From: Ignavibacteria bacterium
GTDB lineage: Bacteria; Bacteroidota; Ignavibacteria; Kapaibacteriales; UBA2268
Direction: 5' to 3'
Assembly: GCA_026416955.1 (NCBI GenBank)
Contig: JAOAEE010000027.1
Coordinates: 62,001 to 126,000, forward strand
DNA: 64,000 nucleotides
Part shown: piece after piece, positions 8,646 through 17,296 of the stretch
Numbering within the stretch: the first letter of the stretch is position 1
How the letters are laid out: each line of letters starts with the position of its first letter
Position numbers and translations under genes: made by a program
Notes under the pieces: model-generated
Seen by the model: the letters and a program-made list of their open reading frames with translations, nothing else
Databases searched by the model: none
Told to the model about the DNA's origin: nothing

Positions 8646-10163
8646 TCATTTTACAAACATTTCATCAACGGGGACTATCCTAATTTTATCGGCGGATACT
8701 TTCAAAGGGAAAATTGAAATTTCCTTGTCTTCCTCCAAAACTTTTTGGGGTTTGGGAGTAGGATATTGAATGGGGCTCGGAACATTTTGGATTAAGTCTT
8801 CTTTCAACTTCTCGGCGTCTTTGGTTACGATGGCAAATTTAATATTGTTATATTGAATATGTTTCCGAATTGCATTATTTACTTGCTCAAGCGTTAAATT
8901 TTTTATTTTGTTACGGAAATACTCGATATAATTTCCATTGTCTTTAACACCATAGAAACGACTATCAACTTGATATCCAAGTCTTTCCATTGTCGTTTGA
9001 GCATAAAAAAGAGAATAATTTAATAGAAACTTCTTAGTAATCTCGAATTGTTCTTTGGTAAGACCATTGTCGACAATTTTCTTTAATTCTCTTAATGCAG
9101 CACGAAGGGCAAAAAGTCGAGCCTCGTGCGGAACGGGTCGTATCCATACCTCGAATATTTGCTTTCTTCTTGGATTATTTGGTTGGGGGAAACGCAAAGC
9201 ACCTCCATTAAGAAAAGTTTCTATATATGCATAATCGCCGTAGTTAAGGCCACGTTCTTCTCTGATTACTTGGTACAAATGGCTCGAAGAATTCCTATGT
9301 TCCCCGAACCAAGATTTGAACAACCAAAGAGCAAAGAAATCCTCGTCTCCTCGTACAACATCAATTGGAAAGCCAAAACTAATTGCAGTAGCATTGCAAT
9401 CCTTGTCGACAAGTAGAAACTCATAACCGTTGATTGGTTGAGTTTTGATTTCTGGATATTTAGTTTCGAGTCCATCTGTTAAGGACTTTTCTAGATCTTC
9501 TTTGAGTTTCTTTGGTAAATTGTCCGAAAAGTTTCCACCTACGGCAACTACAAAATTATTCTTATTAAAATATTGCTTGTAAAAAGCCTTTACATCGTCT
9601 AATGTAATGTTTCTTAAACTTTCCAAAGTGCCATCTGATATATGTTTGTAAGGGGTACCATCAAAAATAAAATCATAAAGAGCTGCTTTGCCAAGTTCTT
9701 CATCGCTGGCATATCTTAAATCTTTTTCGAGAAAGTTGACCATATCGCTCTTAATTCTTTCGAAATCTTCTTGCTTAAAGGCAGGGGACAATATTGCTTG
9801 CTTAAACAAAGTTAGAAAAATATCAAGGTTATCTATGTGGGTTCTTCCATAGAAGACAGTCATTTCTTTATCTACTTTCACCGAATACGAAGAAGCGATA
9901 GGATATAGTTTATCTAGGATTTCTTCGTACGAGTTGAAAGTTGTACCACCTTCGGCAAGTAATCGACCAGTTAACATTGCAAGACCCTCTTTCCCCTTGG
10001 GGTCGTTTTGCGAGCCTACTTTGAACCAAACAATAAAAGATACTGTTGGGTCCCCTTCCACCTTCATTTCCAAAAGCTTAGTATCTTCCATTTTTTTAAT
10101 ACCACAATTACTTAAAACTAATATTGAAAGTACAACCGAAAAAACTAACAATAACCTTTTCAT
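8646..10163 (-). CDS. M16-family peptidase-like lipoprotein, non-catalytic partner
   Basis: A 505-residue M16 (pitrilysin/insulinase-type) protein with a lipoprotein signal peptide (LVLSNC, lipid attachment at about Cys20). The zinc motif HxxEH is absent: where the active partner has HTGFAHFFEHM, this one reads KEGLAMLTGRLLAEGG. The C-terminal half keeps the Arg/Tyr region typical of M16B subunits (EERGLNYGDYAY). Such pairs are known to form heterodimers in which one subunit brings zinc and the other completes the substrate site. Its start overlaps the stop of the upstream catalytic gene (TAATG). A periplasmic location is inferred from the signal. The substrate is unknown; peptides or misfolded envelope proteins are plausible. 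Confidence 0.88.
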   Translation of the reverse strand: MKRLLLVFSVVLSILVLSNCGIKKMEDTKLLEMKVEGDPTVSFIVWFKVGSQNDPKGKEGLAMLTGRLLAEGGTTFNSYEEILDKLYPIASSYSVKVDKEMTVFYGRTHIDNLDIFLTLFKQAILSPAFKQEDFERIKSDMVNFLEKDLRYASDEELGKAALYDFIFDGTPYKHISDGTLESLRNITLDDVKAFYKQYFNKNNFVVAVGGNFSDNLPKKLKEDLEKSLTDGLETKYPEIKTQPINGYEFLLVDKDCNATAISFGFPIDVVRGDEDFFALWLFKSWFGEHRNSSSHLYQVIREERGLNYGDYAYIETFLNGGALRFPQPNNPRRKQIFEVWIRPVPHEARLFALRAALRELKKIVDNGLTKEQFEITKKFLLNYSLFYAQTTMERLGYQVDSRFYGVKDNGNYIEYFRNKIKNLTLEQVNNAIRKHIQYNNIKFAIVTKDAEKLKEDLIQNVPSPIQYPTPKPQKVLEEDKEISIFPLKVSADKIRIVPVDEMFVK

Positions 10164-11497
10164 TATTTGCTCCCTTTTAATACAACAACGGTTCTTTTGT
10201 TTGGAACAAAATATGATTTTGCAACAGATTGAATATCTTGTGGCGAAATTGTTTCAAGTGTTTTATAGTAGTCATCTATTGATTGCATATCTGTTGTCAA
10301 AGCAAGTGGCCTTGCTAAAATTGAAGCAACTTTTTGGGGAGTTTCCAACCCCATTAAAAAAGAATATTTCATATGCTTTTTTATATCCTCCAATTTCTGA
10401 CTATCTGGCGGATTTTGTTGATAATATTCTATCGTTTTGAATATTTCCTCCTCGACATAGTTGATATCGGCTTCATCCTTGACTTGTGCCCAAATCATCC
10501 AAAGGAATGGGTCCCTATTCGCATTAAATTCTTCTTCAAGAAACAACACTTTTTGTTCGCGTATGTATAATTTTTTGTACAATTCACTATTTGCTCCGAA
10601 AGCAAGACTACCAAACAGAATACTCGCAACGTAATTTTTATCCTTGGGATTTGCTGCTAAACCTTTATAAGCAACAACCATAATTGGAGAAGTCTTTCCC
10701 GGATATTTTACTATAGTACGCTTTTCTTTCGTTTGTTCTGGTTCGGGTTCAACTTTCGGTGGAACATATCCTTTTTTCCAAGAAACATAATATTTCTTCA
10801 CAAGGTTGAAAGTTTTTTCGTAGTCGATGTCCCCAACAATTAACAAAATACAATTGTCTGGTCTATAATATCTATTAAAGAACGAAAGACTGTATTCATA
10901 CATAGTTGGCATCGCCTTAATATCTTCCTCAAATCCAATAGTTGTATGTTTATAAGTATGCTTTTCGAATGCAGTATTACATAGGGTTTCCCAAATCCAA
11001 AAGAAAGGACTTGCTTTGCCCTTTCGGTATTCCCCATAAACAGCGCCTGATTCAGTTTGAAAATCTTGTTCCGAATAGGACAAGTTCTGAAACCTATCAC
11101 TTTCCAAGTCCATTACTTTTTCGAGATTATCCACTGTGAAATTTAGATGATAACAAGTATAGTCGTCTGTTGTATAAGCATTTGCATCTGCACCAATTTC
11201 GGTTAATATTTTATCGTAAACACTGCCGGGGTATTTCTTTGTTCCACGGAACATCATATGTTCAAAAAAATGGGCAAAACCAGTATGGCCGGGTTCGTAC
11301 TCATCTCTGCTTCCAGTTCTTACGATTGTATAATAGGAAACCAACCCATTGCTTGGCATTTTAATCAGAATAACCTTCAATCCATTTTCAAGTATCTCTA
11401 CCTTGTAATCATAAGGGAAGAAATTTTTTCCCTTACTTGAATTCATTAACATAATTGCACCCAACAATAAAAAAGACAATTGAAGGAATTTTTTCAT
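10163..11497 (-). CDS. M16-family zinc metallopeptidase, catalytic subunit
   Basis: The 444-residue product has a cleavable signal sequence (about residues 1-22) and an M16 domain. The inverted zinc motif HFFEH is present (about residues 77-81) in HTGFAHFFEHMMFRGT. The distal zinc glutamate is likely in the ESGAVYGEYRKG segment about 75 residues downstream. It is the active partner of the non-catalytic M16 lipoprotein encoded immediately downstream with TAATG coupling, so a periplasmic heterodimer is expected. It lies 20 bp behind the NtrC-type regulator gene in the same direction, as part of an apparent gltX operon. Mitochondrial-processing-peptidase-like M16B is the closest subgroup. Confidence 0.92.
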   Translation of the reverse strand: MKKFLQLSFLLLGAIMLMNSSKGKNFFPYDYKVEILENGLKVILIKMPSNGLVSYYTIVRTGSRDEYEPGHTGFAHFFEHMMFRGTKKYPGSVYDKILTEIGADANAYTTDDYTCYHLNFTVDNLEKVMDLESDRFQNLSYSEQDFQTESGAVYGEYRKGKASPFFWIWETLCNTAFEKHTYKHTTIGFEEDIKAMPTMYEYSLSFFNRYYRPDNCILLIVGDIDYEKTFNLVKKYYVSWKKGYVPPKVEPEPEQTKEKRTIVKYPGKTSPIMVVAYKGLAANPKDKNYVASILFGSLAFGANSELYKKLYIREQKVLFLEEEFNANRDPFLWMIWAQVKDEADINYVEEEIFKTIEYYQQNPPDSQKLEDIKKHMKYSFLMGLETPQKVASILARPLALTTDMQSIDDYYKTLETISPQDIQSVAKSYFVPNKRTVVVLKGSK

Positions 11498-11517
11498 AAT
11501 ACATACCCTAAATTGAT

Positions 11518-12906
11518 TTAACTTCTTTTTCTATAAAAATTAGGATTAATTCCATATTTCCGTATCTTGTTGTGTAGTGTTTCTCGGCTCACCCCAAGAA
11601 TAGCAGCAGCTTTGCTTACATTACCATTACAAGATTCCAATGTCTTTTCAATCTTTAATTTTTCTACTTTTTCAATATCGGACTTAATATCACCACCGCT
11701 TGTAATTGGGGGCAGAAAAGCTTCGTGTTCGCTATCATCTTCTTTACCAAGGAACTTTCTTAAATCTGGGATTTCTATTGTATCCTTTTCCGTATATTCC
11801 GAAACTATACGAATAGTATTAATCAACTCGCGTACATTTCCTGGCCAAGGTTGTTCTTGCAAAAATTCGATTGCAGAAGGAGAAAAGAACTTTGCCCTTC
11901 CACTTTCTATGTTAAATTTGGTCAAGTAGAATTGTACTAATTCTGGGATATCTTCTTTTCGTTCACGGAGTGGCGGAACATAAATTTCACATTCGCGAAG
12001 TCTATGATAAAGTTGGCTCCTAAACAAACCTTGCGAGACCATCGCAGATAAGTCCTTGTCTGTTGCAGAAATAATGCGTACATCAACCTCCTCGTTTTCA
12101 CTACTCCCAATTCTTCGAATTATTTTCTCTTCGATTGGATTCAGTAACGAGGCTTGCAACTCGAAATTTAATTCTCCAATTTCATCGAGAAAAATTGTTC
12201 CCCCATTAGCTCTTTGGAAAAGCCCCTCTTTGTTTGTTATTGCACCAGTGTAAGCACCTTTAATATGGCCGAACAATTCACTTTGAAACAATTCTTTGGG
12301 AATGTTTGGTATGTCGACAATTACAAAAGGCTTTTTTGCTCGACGACTTGCAGAGTGCAAGGCTTGTGCGACAAGTTTTTTCCCTGTACCAGTTTCGCCA
12401 GTTATTAAGACATTTAAGTCGGTCCTTCCAAATCTGACAATACTATACCCAAGGTCTAAAATCTGTTCAGAATTTCCAATAATTCCGTTTGCACGAAGGA
12501 ACTGCAAAATCTCGCTTTTATCTTTATGTTCTGGTAAGGATATAGCACTACTTAAAACTTCCTTTAACTTTTCTGCACTAACTAAACTTTTTTCAATAAA
12601 GTTGACAGCACCAAGTTTTGTAGCCTTTACAGCTGTTTCTATCGTACCTTTACCAGTAACCATAACAACTGGAACAAAAGGATGGTTTTTCCGACAATAT
12701 TCAAGAACATCAATCCCGTTCATATTAGTATCGGGACCAAATTCTATATCCAAAAGTAAAGCACTAACTCTTTTACTGAACTTATCTACATAATTAATTG
12801 TGTCCTCGGGTGTATGAACCATATGAGTTTCGTATCCAAAGCCTTGAACAATTTCGGCAACTGTTGAACAAAAATCATAATTATCGTCCGAAATTAGGAT
12901 AAGCAT
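11518..12906 (-). CDS. Sigma-54-dependent response regulator, NtrC family
   Basis: A 462-residue regulator with three domains. The receiver (1-120) has acidic-pocket Asp7/Asp8, phospho-acceptor Asp in LLLDIEFG (about 54), Thr in VTGKG and Lys in FIEKS. The central AAA+ domain (about 145-375) has Walker A GETGTGKK, the sigma-54 contact loop GAYTGA (a Tyr variant of GAFTGA), Walker B TIFLDEIGE and the arginine-finger region. A Fis-type helix-turn-helix (about 420-455) contains NVSKAAAILGVSRETLHNKI. It activates RNA polymerase holding sigma-54 when phosphorylated. No sensor kinase is adjacent. It sits between a small lipoprotein and an M16 peptidase pair, which may be targets, but I found no convincing -24/-12 promoter in the window. 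Confidence 0.95.
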   Translation of the reverse strand: MLILISDDNYDFCSTVAEIVQGFGYETHMVHTPEDTINYVDKFSKRVSALLLDIEFGPDTNMNGIDVLEYCRKNHPFVPVVMVTGKGTIETAVKATKLGAVNFIEKSLVSAEKLKEVLSSAISLPEHKDKSEILQFLRANGIIGNSEQILDLGYSIVRFGRTDLNVLITGETGTGKKLVAQALHSASRRAKKPFVIVDIPNIPKELFQSELFGHIKGAYTGAITNKEGLFQRANGGTIFLDEIGELNFELQASLLNPIEEKIIRRIGSSENEEVDVRIISATDKDLSAMVSQGLFRSQLYHRLRECEIYVPPLRERKEDIPELVQFYLTKFNIESGRAKFFSPSAIEFLQEQPWPGNVRELINTIRIVSEYTEKDTIEIPDLRKFLGKEDDSEHEAFLPPITSGGDIKSDIEKVEKLKIEKTLESCNGNVSKAAAILGVSRETLHNKIRKYGINPNFYRKRS

Positions 12907-12940
12907 TTTTACCTCATTGCTTTTCTATATTCATACAAAA

Positions 12941-13384
12941 TTAATTCTTTATTCCAAAAGTTAATGCTTGCAAAGAATCGTATAGTTGACGAAAATAGAT
13001 GCTGTTTTTTGTCTTGAACCTCGGATGCCATTTTGCAATAAAATAAATCCCAAGTTTAGGATTGTAATATTCTACGAAATTTAAAGTATCTCCTATTTCA
13101 TTTATGGCTTGGGTCTTTAAAATTGTCTCAGTTACATTTTGCAAAACGAAACAATATTTGTCATTATCGATTTTAAGTATTTTCTTCCTTTTCTGGGGGT
13201 GTTCTATTTTGAAAATATCACCAGTCGAAATCAGCAAGAATTTTTCTACTTTATCCTTTTGTTTACTAAAAATTGTTCCCCAAGCAATCTCTAACTTTCT
13301 ATTGCTTTCCTCTACACAAAACGGATATTTTGTTCCACAATTAGATAAAAAAAACAAGGTAAAGAAAATTAAAAAAAACTTCAT
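12941..13384 (-). CDS. Small lipoprotein of unknown function (gliding-motility GldD-like features not established)
   Basis: This 147-residue protein starts with a lipoprotein signal (FFLSNC, lipidation at about Cys16). I do not recognise the family with certainty. The mature part has several hydrophobic beta-strand-like segments and motifs such as YCFVLQNVTE, YYNPKLGIYFIAKWHPRF and LYDSLQALTFGI. The general look is loosely like GldD-type lipoproteins of Bacteroidota, but I cannot support that name. Its ATG overlaps the gltX stop (TAATG), so it is co-translated with glutamyl-tRNA synthetase, and the NtrC-type regulator follows 34 bp later. Confidence 0.75.
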   Translation of the reverse strand: MKFFLIFFTLFFLSNCGTKYPFCVEESNRKLEIAWGTIFSKQKDKVEKFLLISTGDIFKIEHPQKRKKILKIDNDKYCFVLQNVTETILKTQAINEIGDTLNFVEYYNPKLGIYFIAKWHPRFKTKNSIYFRQLYDSLQALTFGIKN

Positions 13385-14850
13385 TAGCTTTCCTTACTTA
13401 ATTCTGGAAGTACTTTATCAATAAAGTACTCAAGTCTTTCAACAACTTCTTTTTTCCCAAGAACTTCAAGGGTTTCGAAAATTCCAGCACCATAGGACAA
13501 ACCTGTAATTGCTAAACGGAGGGGATGGACCACATCCTTCAACTTTAAGCTTTTACTATTTAAATATTCAACCACCAAATCGTGTAATTTTGTGTGAGTA
13601 AAATCATCGGTTGAAAGAAACAAGTTTAAAATATTTTTAAGATGCTCCTTAGTTGAAGGATTCCAATGCTTATTAAAATACTCTAAATCGAATTGTTTTG
13701 GTCTTTCGAACATATAAGGAGCAAAATCAATAATATCGGGCAATTTCTTGACCCTTTCGCGCAACAAACCTACAACTTGTCGAAGGTAATCTTCGGAATA
13801 CCCAGAATAACCGCGTTTTTCAACCCAAATCTTAAATTCTTTGGCAAGTTCTTCTATAGGTTTTGAATAAAGATATTTAGAATTTATTGCTTCGAGTTTT
13901 ACTACATCGAAAATAGCACCAGACTTGTTCACTTTCTCTAACTCGAATTTTTGGATTAGTTCATCTATCGAATATATTTCCCTATCCGCAGAAGGATTCC
14001 ATCCCAAAAGTGCAATAAAATTGACAAAAGCATCACGAAAATAGCCCTTCGCGATATAATCCTCGACTGCTACATCCCCTTGTCGTTTACTCAACTTTGT
14101 CTTGTCTTTATTTAACAACAAGGGTAAATGTGCCAACTTTGGGACTTCCCATCCAAATGCTTTGTATAAAAGAATATGTTTAGGTACTGAAGGCAACCAT
14201 TCCTCCCCGCGAATTATGTGGGTAATTTCCATTAAATGGTCGTCGACAACATTGGCAAGGTGATATGTAGGATATCCATCGGATTTTAAAAGAACCTGGT
14301 CGTCCACATCTTTTGAATTTACTATTATTTCCCCTCGAATGATGTCGTAAAATCTTATTTCCTCGTTATCTGGAACTTTTAGTCGAATTACATAGGGTAC
14401 TCCTTGTGAAATAAGTTCCAATGATTTACCCCAACCAATGGTAAATTGATTTTTCATTTTGTTTCGGTCGTACTTAAACTCGTGGTGTGGACTTTTTTGC
14501 CGTGCTTCTTCTAATTCTTCTGGACTATCGAAAGCATAATATGCCCACCCCTTTTCAACAAGCAACTCAGCGTGTTTTTTGTATATATCCAATCTTTGCG
14601 ATTGAAAATAAGGGGCGTGTGGTCCACCAATGTGGGGACCTTCGTCGAATTCAATTCCAGCCCAAGTTAAAGTCCTAATCAAGTTTTCTACTGCACCTTC
14701 AACATATCGGGTTCTATCTGTATCTTCAATTCGAAGTACGAGCGAGCCATTGTGTTTCCTTGCGAAAAAGTAGTTATAAAGTGCAGTTCTAAGACCTCCA
14801 ACGTGCAAGTACCCAGTTGGCGAAGGTGCAAAACGAACTCTAACAGACAT
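13384..14850 (-). CDS. gltX: Glutamate--tRNA ligase
   Basis: GltX charges tRNA-Glu (and possibly tRNA-Gln, if a GatCAB route exists). The 488-residue length is normal. The class I HIGH-type signature is FAPSPTGYLHVGGLRTAL at the N-terminus, and the KMSKS counterpart is TKLSKRQGDV (about residues 252-261). Between them lie the glutamate-binding segments EDTDRTR and YPTYHLANVVDDHLM. It is the first gene of a leftward group, gltX - lipoprotein - NtrC-type regulator - two M16 peptidases. A TAATTTTG (-7-like) sequence lies 25 bp upstream on the minus strand (14876-14883), without a clear -33 partner. Absence of zinc-knuckle cysteines is usual for many GltX proteins. Confidence 0.97.
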   Translation of the reverse strand: MSVRVRFAPSPTGYLHVGGLRTALYNYFFARKHNGSLVLRIEDTDRTRYVEGAVENLIRTLTWAGIEFDEGPHIGGPHAPYFQSQRLDIYKKHAELLVEKGWAYYAFDSPEELEEARQKSPHHEFKYDRNKMKNQFTIGWGKSLELISQGVPYVIRLKVPDNEEIRFYDIIRGEIIVNSKDVDDQVLLKSDGYPTYHLANVVDDHLMEITHIIRGEEWLPSVPKHILLYKAFGWEVPKLAHLPLLLNKDKTKLSKRQGDVAVEDYIAKGYFRDAFVNFIALLGWNPSADREIYSIDELIQKFELEKVNKSGAIFDVVKLEAINSKYLYSKPIEELAKEFKIWVEKRGYSGYSEDYLRQVVGLLRERVKKLPDIIDFAPYMFERPKQFDLEYFNKHWNPSTKEHLKNILNLFLSTDDFTHTKLHDLVVEYLNSKSLKLKDVVHPLRLAITGLSYGAGIFETLEVLGKKEVVERLEYFIDKVLPELSKES

Positions 14851-15194
14851 TATTTCTTTTAACTTAATAAAAAAACAAAATTACAAAAAATAGGAGGAGT
14901 AATTATTTCTTAAACCTTCATCTTAATCAAATCAAAAAAATTGGGTCGAAGACTTTTAGAAAACACTCATAAGTTGGAAAGTTCACTAACTTATTTAGAC
15001 CAATTTTCAAATTTTTTCATTTACTTAAAGTAAATATGATAATGTATAAGATAAAAAAATTTTTTCCATATTTTAATTTGAAAAACAAAATTGTATACAA
15101 AAAACATTAACTAAACTTTTTCCCTTGTTACTCTTAGCAAAAACTTGCCGTAAAACGGATAATTTTATTATTTTGCTTTTTTTCAGAGGTTACT
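14851..15194. other. 344-bp divergent intergenic region, no gene seen
   Basis: Very AT-rich space between the divergent gltX and ferritin-like genes. It contains a minus-strand -7-like sequence near gltX (14876-14883), a 7-bp stem with a 12-nt loop (14969-14994, ATAAGTT/AACTTAT) and a 17-bp palindrome (15019-15035). I see no ORF or RNA gene here. Confidence 0.6.
15019..15035. promoter_or_regulatory. 17-bp perfect palindrome upstream of the ferritin-like gene
   Basis: ATTTACTT-A-AAGTAAAT is an exact inverted repeat with a 1-bp centre, 159 bp upstream of the ferritin-like start. Its form suits a dimeric regulator. No Fur or PerR consensus is matched, and in such AT-rich DNA chance palindromes are not rare. 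Confidence 0.35.
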
Positions 15195-15707
15195 ATGGGA
15201 AGGAAAGCAAGTGAAATTATTGGTATTAATGTCGATGAAATTATTAAACAACTTAATTCGGCTTTAGCCGAAGAGTGGCTAGCATTCTATCAATATTGGG
15301 TTGGAGCTCGACTAATGGTTGGTCCAATGCGAGGCGAAATTGAACCAGAGCTTTTGCTTCACGCCCAACAAGAACTGAACCACGCTGTGTTAATAGTCGA
15401 CAGAATAATTCAACTTGGTGGAACCCCAATTCTTACCCCAGAAGATTGGTTTAAATACGCTCGATGCAAATATGATGCACCCACCGACCCTTACATCGAA
15501 GTAATTCTTCAGCAAAATCTTGATGCAGAACGTTGTGCTATTCAACGATATCAAGAAATCGCTTCGTTTACTAATGGAAAAGACTTCGCGACCTACCAAA
15601 TTGCTGTTACGATTTTGAACGAGGAACTTGAACACGAAGAAGATATTGAATCTTGGATTGCCGATATTAATAGATTGAAAGAAGAAATCAAGCAGATAAG
15701 ATTTTAA
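15195..15707 (+). CDS. Dps-like ferritin-family protein (DPSL/thioferritin-like)
   Basis: A 170-residue four-helix protein with a complete di-iron site pattern: Glu26/27, Glu60 and His63 (QELNH), Glu112 (DAER), Glu144 and His147 (EELEHEED). Two cysteines, Cys91 (YARCKYD) and Cys114 (DAERCAIQRY), lie where Dps-like 'thioferritin' (DPSL) proteins have a conserved Cys pair near the ferroxidase centre. DPSL proteins form 12-subunit cages that use hydrogen peroxide to oxidise and store iron. A stress-protection role is inferred from the family. The gene stands alone, with a 344-bp upstream region that includes a palindrome. Bacterioferritin is less likely because of the length and the cysteines. 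Confidence 0.82.
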   Translation: MGRKASEIIGINVDEIIKQLNSALAEEWLAFYQYWVGARLMVGPMRGEIEPELLLHAQQELNHAVLIVDRIIQLGGTPILTPEDWFKYARCKYDAPTDPYIEVILQQNLDAERCAIQRYQEIASFTNGKDFATYQIAVTILNEELEHEEDIESWIADINRLKEEIKQIRF

Positions 15708-15727
15708 CAATCTTCTTTAAAATAAAC

Positions 15728-16447
15728 CTATTTAGGATTATTTTTTAATTGTGGTGGTAAAACATAATATTTTGGGGGAACTCTCCCAGTGGTATCTTCT
15801 TTTATTTTGTAAGGCTTTTCCATTCGAGTTTCCCCGGGCTCAATGCTCTTAGTTTTCGTTGGCTTTGTTAAACTAAATCTGTCTTGATTGGTTAACAATA
15901 ATTTAGGGAAAGCTTTTGTCTCGGTCGTGGGTTTCTTTTCTTCAGTAACTCCTAATTCTGGGGCCACCTCCATTCCATATTTTGATGTACCAGTATTTGT
16001 CTTATCATATTTTTCATTACCCTTTCTAGTCGAAAGTTTTTGGGTTTTATCCAATTTAAACTTAAAGGCATAACTTTTTGTCGAAAAAGAAATCTCGAAG
16101 AGATTGGAATTCAGTAGACAATCCAAAAAAGAGCGAAAAGGAATAAATAATTTTTGCCCCAGAAGAATGGCTGGTCTTGTCATTTGAAAATCGTGGTGAT
16201 TACCATTAACATCAACAAATGTAAAAAATTTTGACCCGGGCAAAAAATAGAAAAGATATCGCCCAATTTGAAAATTGAAACCACCTACATTTCCTTTCTC
16301 AAAAGAAAAATATTCAAACCCTTTAATTTCGAGTACAAGTATGGATTGAATTTTCCCATCTATGGAGAAGTAATGTTTCTGAGGATTTTGAGAAAAGACT
16401 TTCCCGAAAAAAACAAAAATTAGGAAAATCAAAAGATAATTTTGCAT
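15728..16447 (-). CDS. Secreted protein of unknown function with a stalk-like domain
   Basis: The 239-residue product has a signal peptide (about 1-19, cut after VFSQ). Residues 20-135 are beta-rich. The stretch RPAILLGQKLFIPFRSFLDCL resembles the 'stalk' or copper amine oxidase N-terminal-like domains (IPxRxxxxxL), but this is a weak likeness. The C-terminal third is a low-complexity, Lys/Thr/Pro-rich tail (KPTTETK, TKPTKTK, RVPPKYYV), probably disordered. A lone Cys lies in FLDCLLN. It converges on the ferritin-like gene with a 20-bp gap and lies just downstream of the FKBP gene in the same direction. No function is assigned. Confidence 0.72.
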   Translation of the reverse strand: MQNYLLIFLIFVFFGKVFSQNPQKHYFSIDGKIQSILVLEIKGFEYFSFEKGNVGGFNFQIGRYLFYFLPGSKFFTFVDVNGNHHDFQMTRPAILLGQKLFIPFRSFLDCLLNSNLFEISFSTKSYAFKFKLDKTQKLSTRKGNEKYDKTNTGTSKYGMEVAPELGVTEEKKPTTETKAFPKLLLTNQDRFSLTKPTKTKSIEPGETRMEKPYKIKEDTTGRVPPKYYVLPPQLKNNPK

Positions 16448-16480
16448 AAATAATAAATTTAGTTTAAACTAAACTAAAAT

Positions 16481-17200
16481 TTACTTCTCTATCGAAATTA
16501 ACTCTATTTCAAAAATTAATGTAGCATTAGGAGGAATAGTTGGAAGTGCACCTTTCTCGCCCCAACCTAAGTGTGGAGGAACAAATATTCGCCAAATCGA
16601 ACCTTCCTTCATATGGGTTATTGCTTCCTTCCATCCGGGAACAAGCTTTGCAACTTCGAGTGTTACGGGACTACGAGTGTAAGTATTATCGAAAATTCGT
16701 CCATCAATATACTGAGATTTAACGTGTATTTTAACTAAGTCGGTTTCTTTCGGAATTCTACCTTTACCCTCGCGGAGTACTTGATATTGAAGCCCAGATT
16801 CAGTTTCAATGATTCCGGGTTTCTTTCTATTGCTATCCAAAAAAGCTTTACCAGCGGCAAGATTTTTTGGAGCTTGCTCCAATATTTTCTGTTCTTCAAG
16901 TTTCATCCTTTCATCTTGGCGAGAAAGAAGAATTTTTTGAAACTCAATACGAAACGAATCCAATTCAGCGTGTGTCATAAATGTTGAATCGCCCTTAAAT
17001 GCATTTCGGAAACCAAGGATAAGGTAATCCATATTAACTTTCAAAGAATCTCGCAACATTTGTCGCCCAATATCGTACCCAATCATATAACTTGCTTTAT
17101 CGTCGGGGTTGGTTGGTTTTGGCAAATTGGTTTTGATTGTTTCTCTACCGTTACAAGAAACTATCAATAGCAAGATTAACAAAGCAAATGTTTTTTTCAT
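16481..17200 (-). CDS. FKBP-type peptidyl-prolyl cis-trans isomerase, lipoprotein
   Basis: This 239-residue protein has a lipobox (LLIVSC, lipidation at about Cys16). A helical FkpA/Mip-type N-terminal dimerisation region follows (about 35-110, with YMIGYDIGRQM). The C-terminal FKBP domain (about 130-238) has the motifs ESGLQYQVLREG, LVPGWKEAITHMKEGS, RIFVPPHLGWGEKG and PPNATLIFEIELISI. It catalyses prolyl isomerisation and helps folding in the periplasm, anchored to a membrane. The order of domains and the length match FkpA/Mip homologues. It is the upstream member of a likely two-gene unit with the secreted protein at 15728-16447. Confidence 0.94.
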   Translation of the reverse strand: MKKTFALLILLLIVSCNGRETIKTNLPKPTNPDDKASYMIGYDIGRQMLRDSLKVNMDYLILGFRNAFKGDSTFMTHAELDSFRIEFQKILLSRQDERMKLEEQKILEQAPKNLAAGKAFLDSNRKKPGIIETESGLQYQVLREGKGRIPKETDLVKIHVKSQYIDGRIFDNTYTRSPVTLEVAKLVPGWKEAITHMKEGSIWRIFVPPHLGWGEKGALPTIPPNATLIFEIELISIEK

Positions 17201-17243
17201 AATAAACCTAAGATAAAAAACAAAAATACAAATAATTTTTGTG

Positions 17244-17251
17244 TAAATTTG
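17244..17251 (+). promoter_or_regulatory. Candidate -7 element upstream of the possible fliK-like gene
   Basis: TAAATTTG fits TAnnTTTG exactly, 45 bp upstream of the ATG at 17297. No clear TTTG lies at the -33 distance. Confidence 0.35.
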
Positions 17252-17296
17252 AAAAAATCATTAACTTGCTATGTTACAACTGATTAAAAATTGAAA

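Noticed and set aside
9934..10440. 168-codon plus-strand ORF antisense to the M16 genes
   Set aside because: It lies opposite two well-supported M16 reading frames; the sequence looks like a shadow frame.
12296..12793. 165-codon plus-strand ORF antisense to the NtrC-type regulator
   Set aside because: Opposite a gene with clear AAA+ and receiver motifs; Ser/Phe-rich shadow translation.
15150..15190. Bacteroidota promoter directly upstream of the ferritin-like gene (TTATTATTTTGC)
   Set aside because: The motif is one base short of TAnnTTTG (TATTTTG), and the TTG upstream may be coincidental in this AT-rich DNA.
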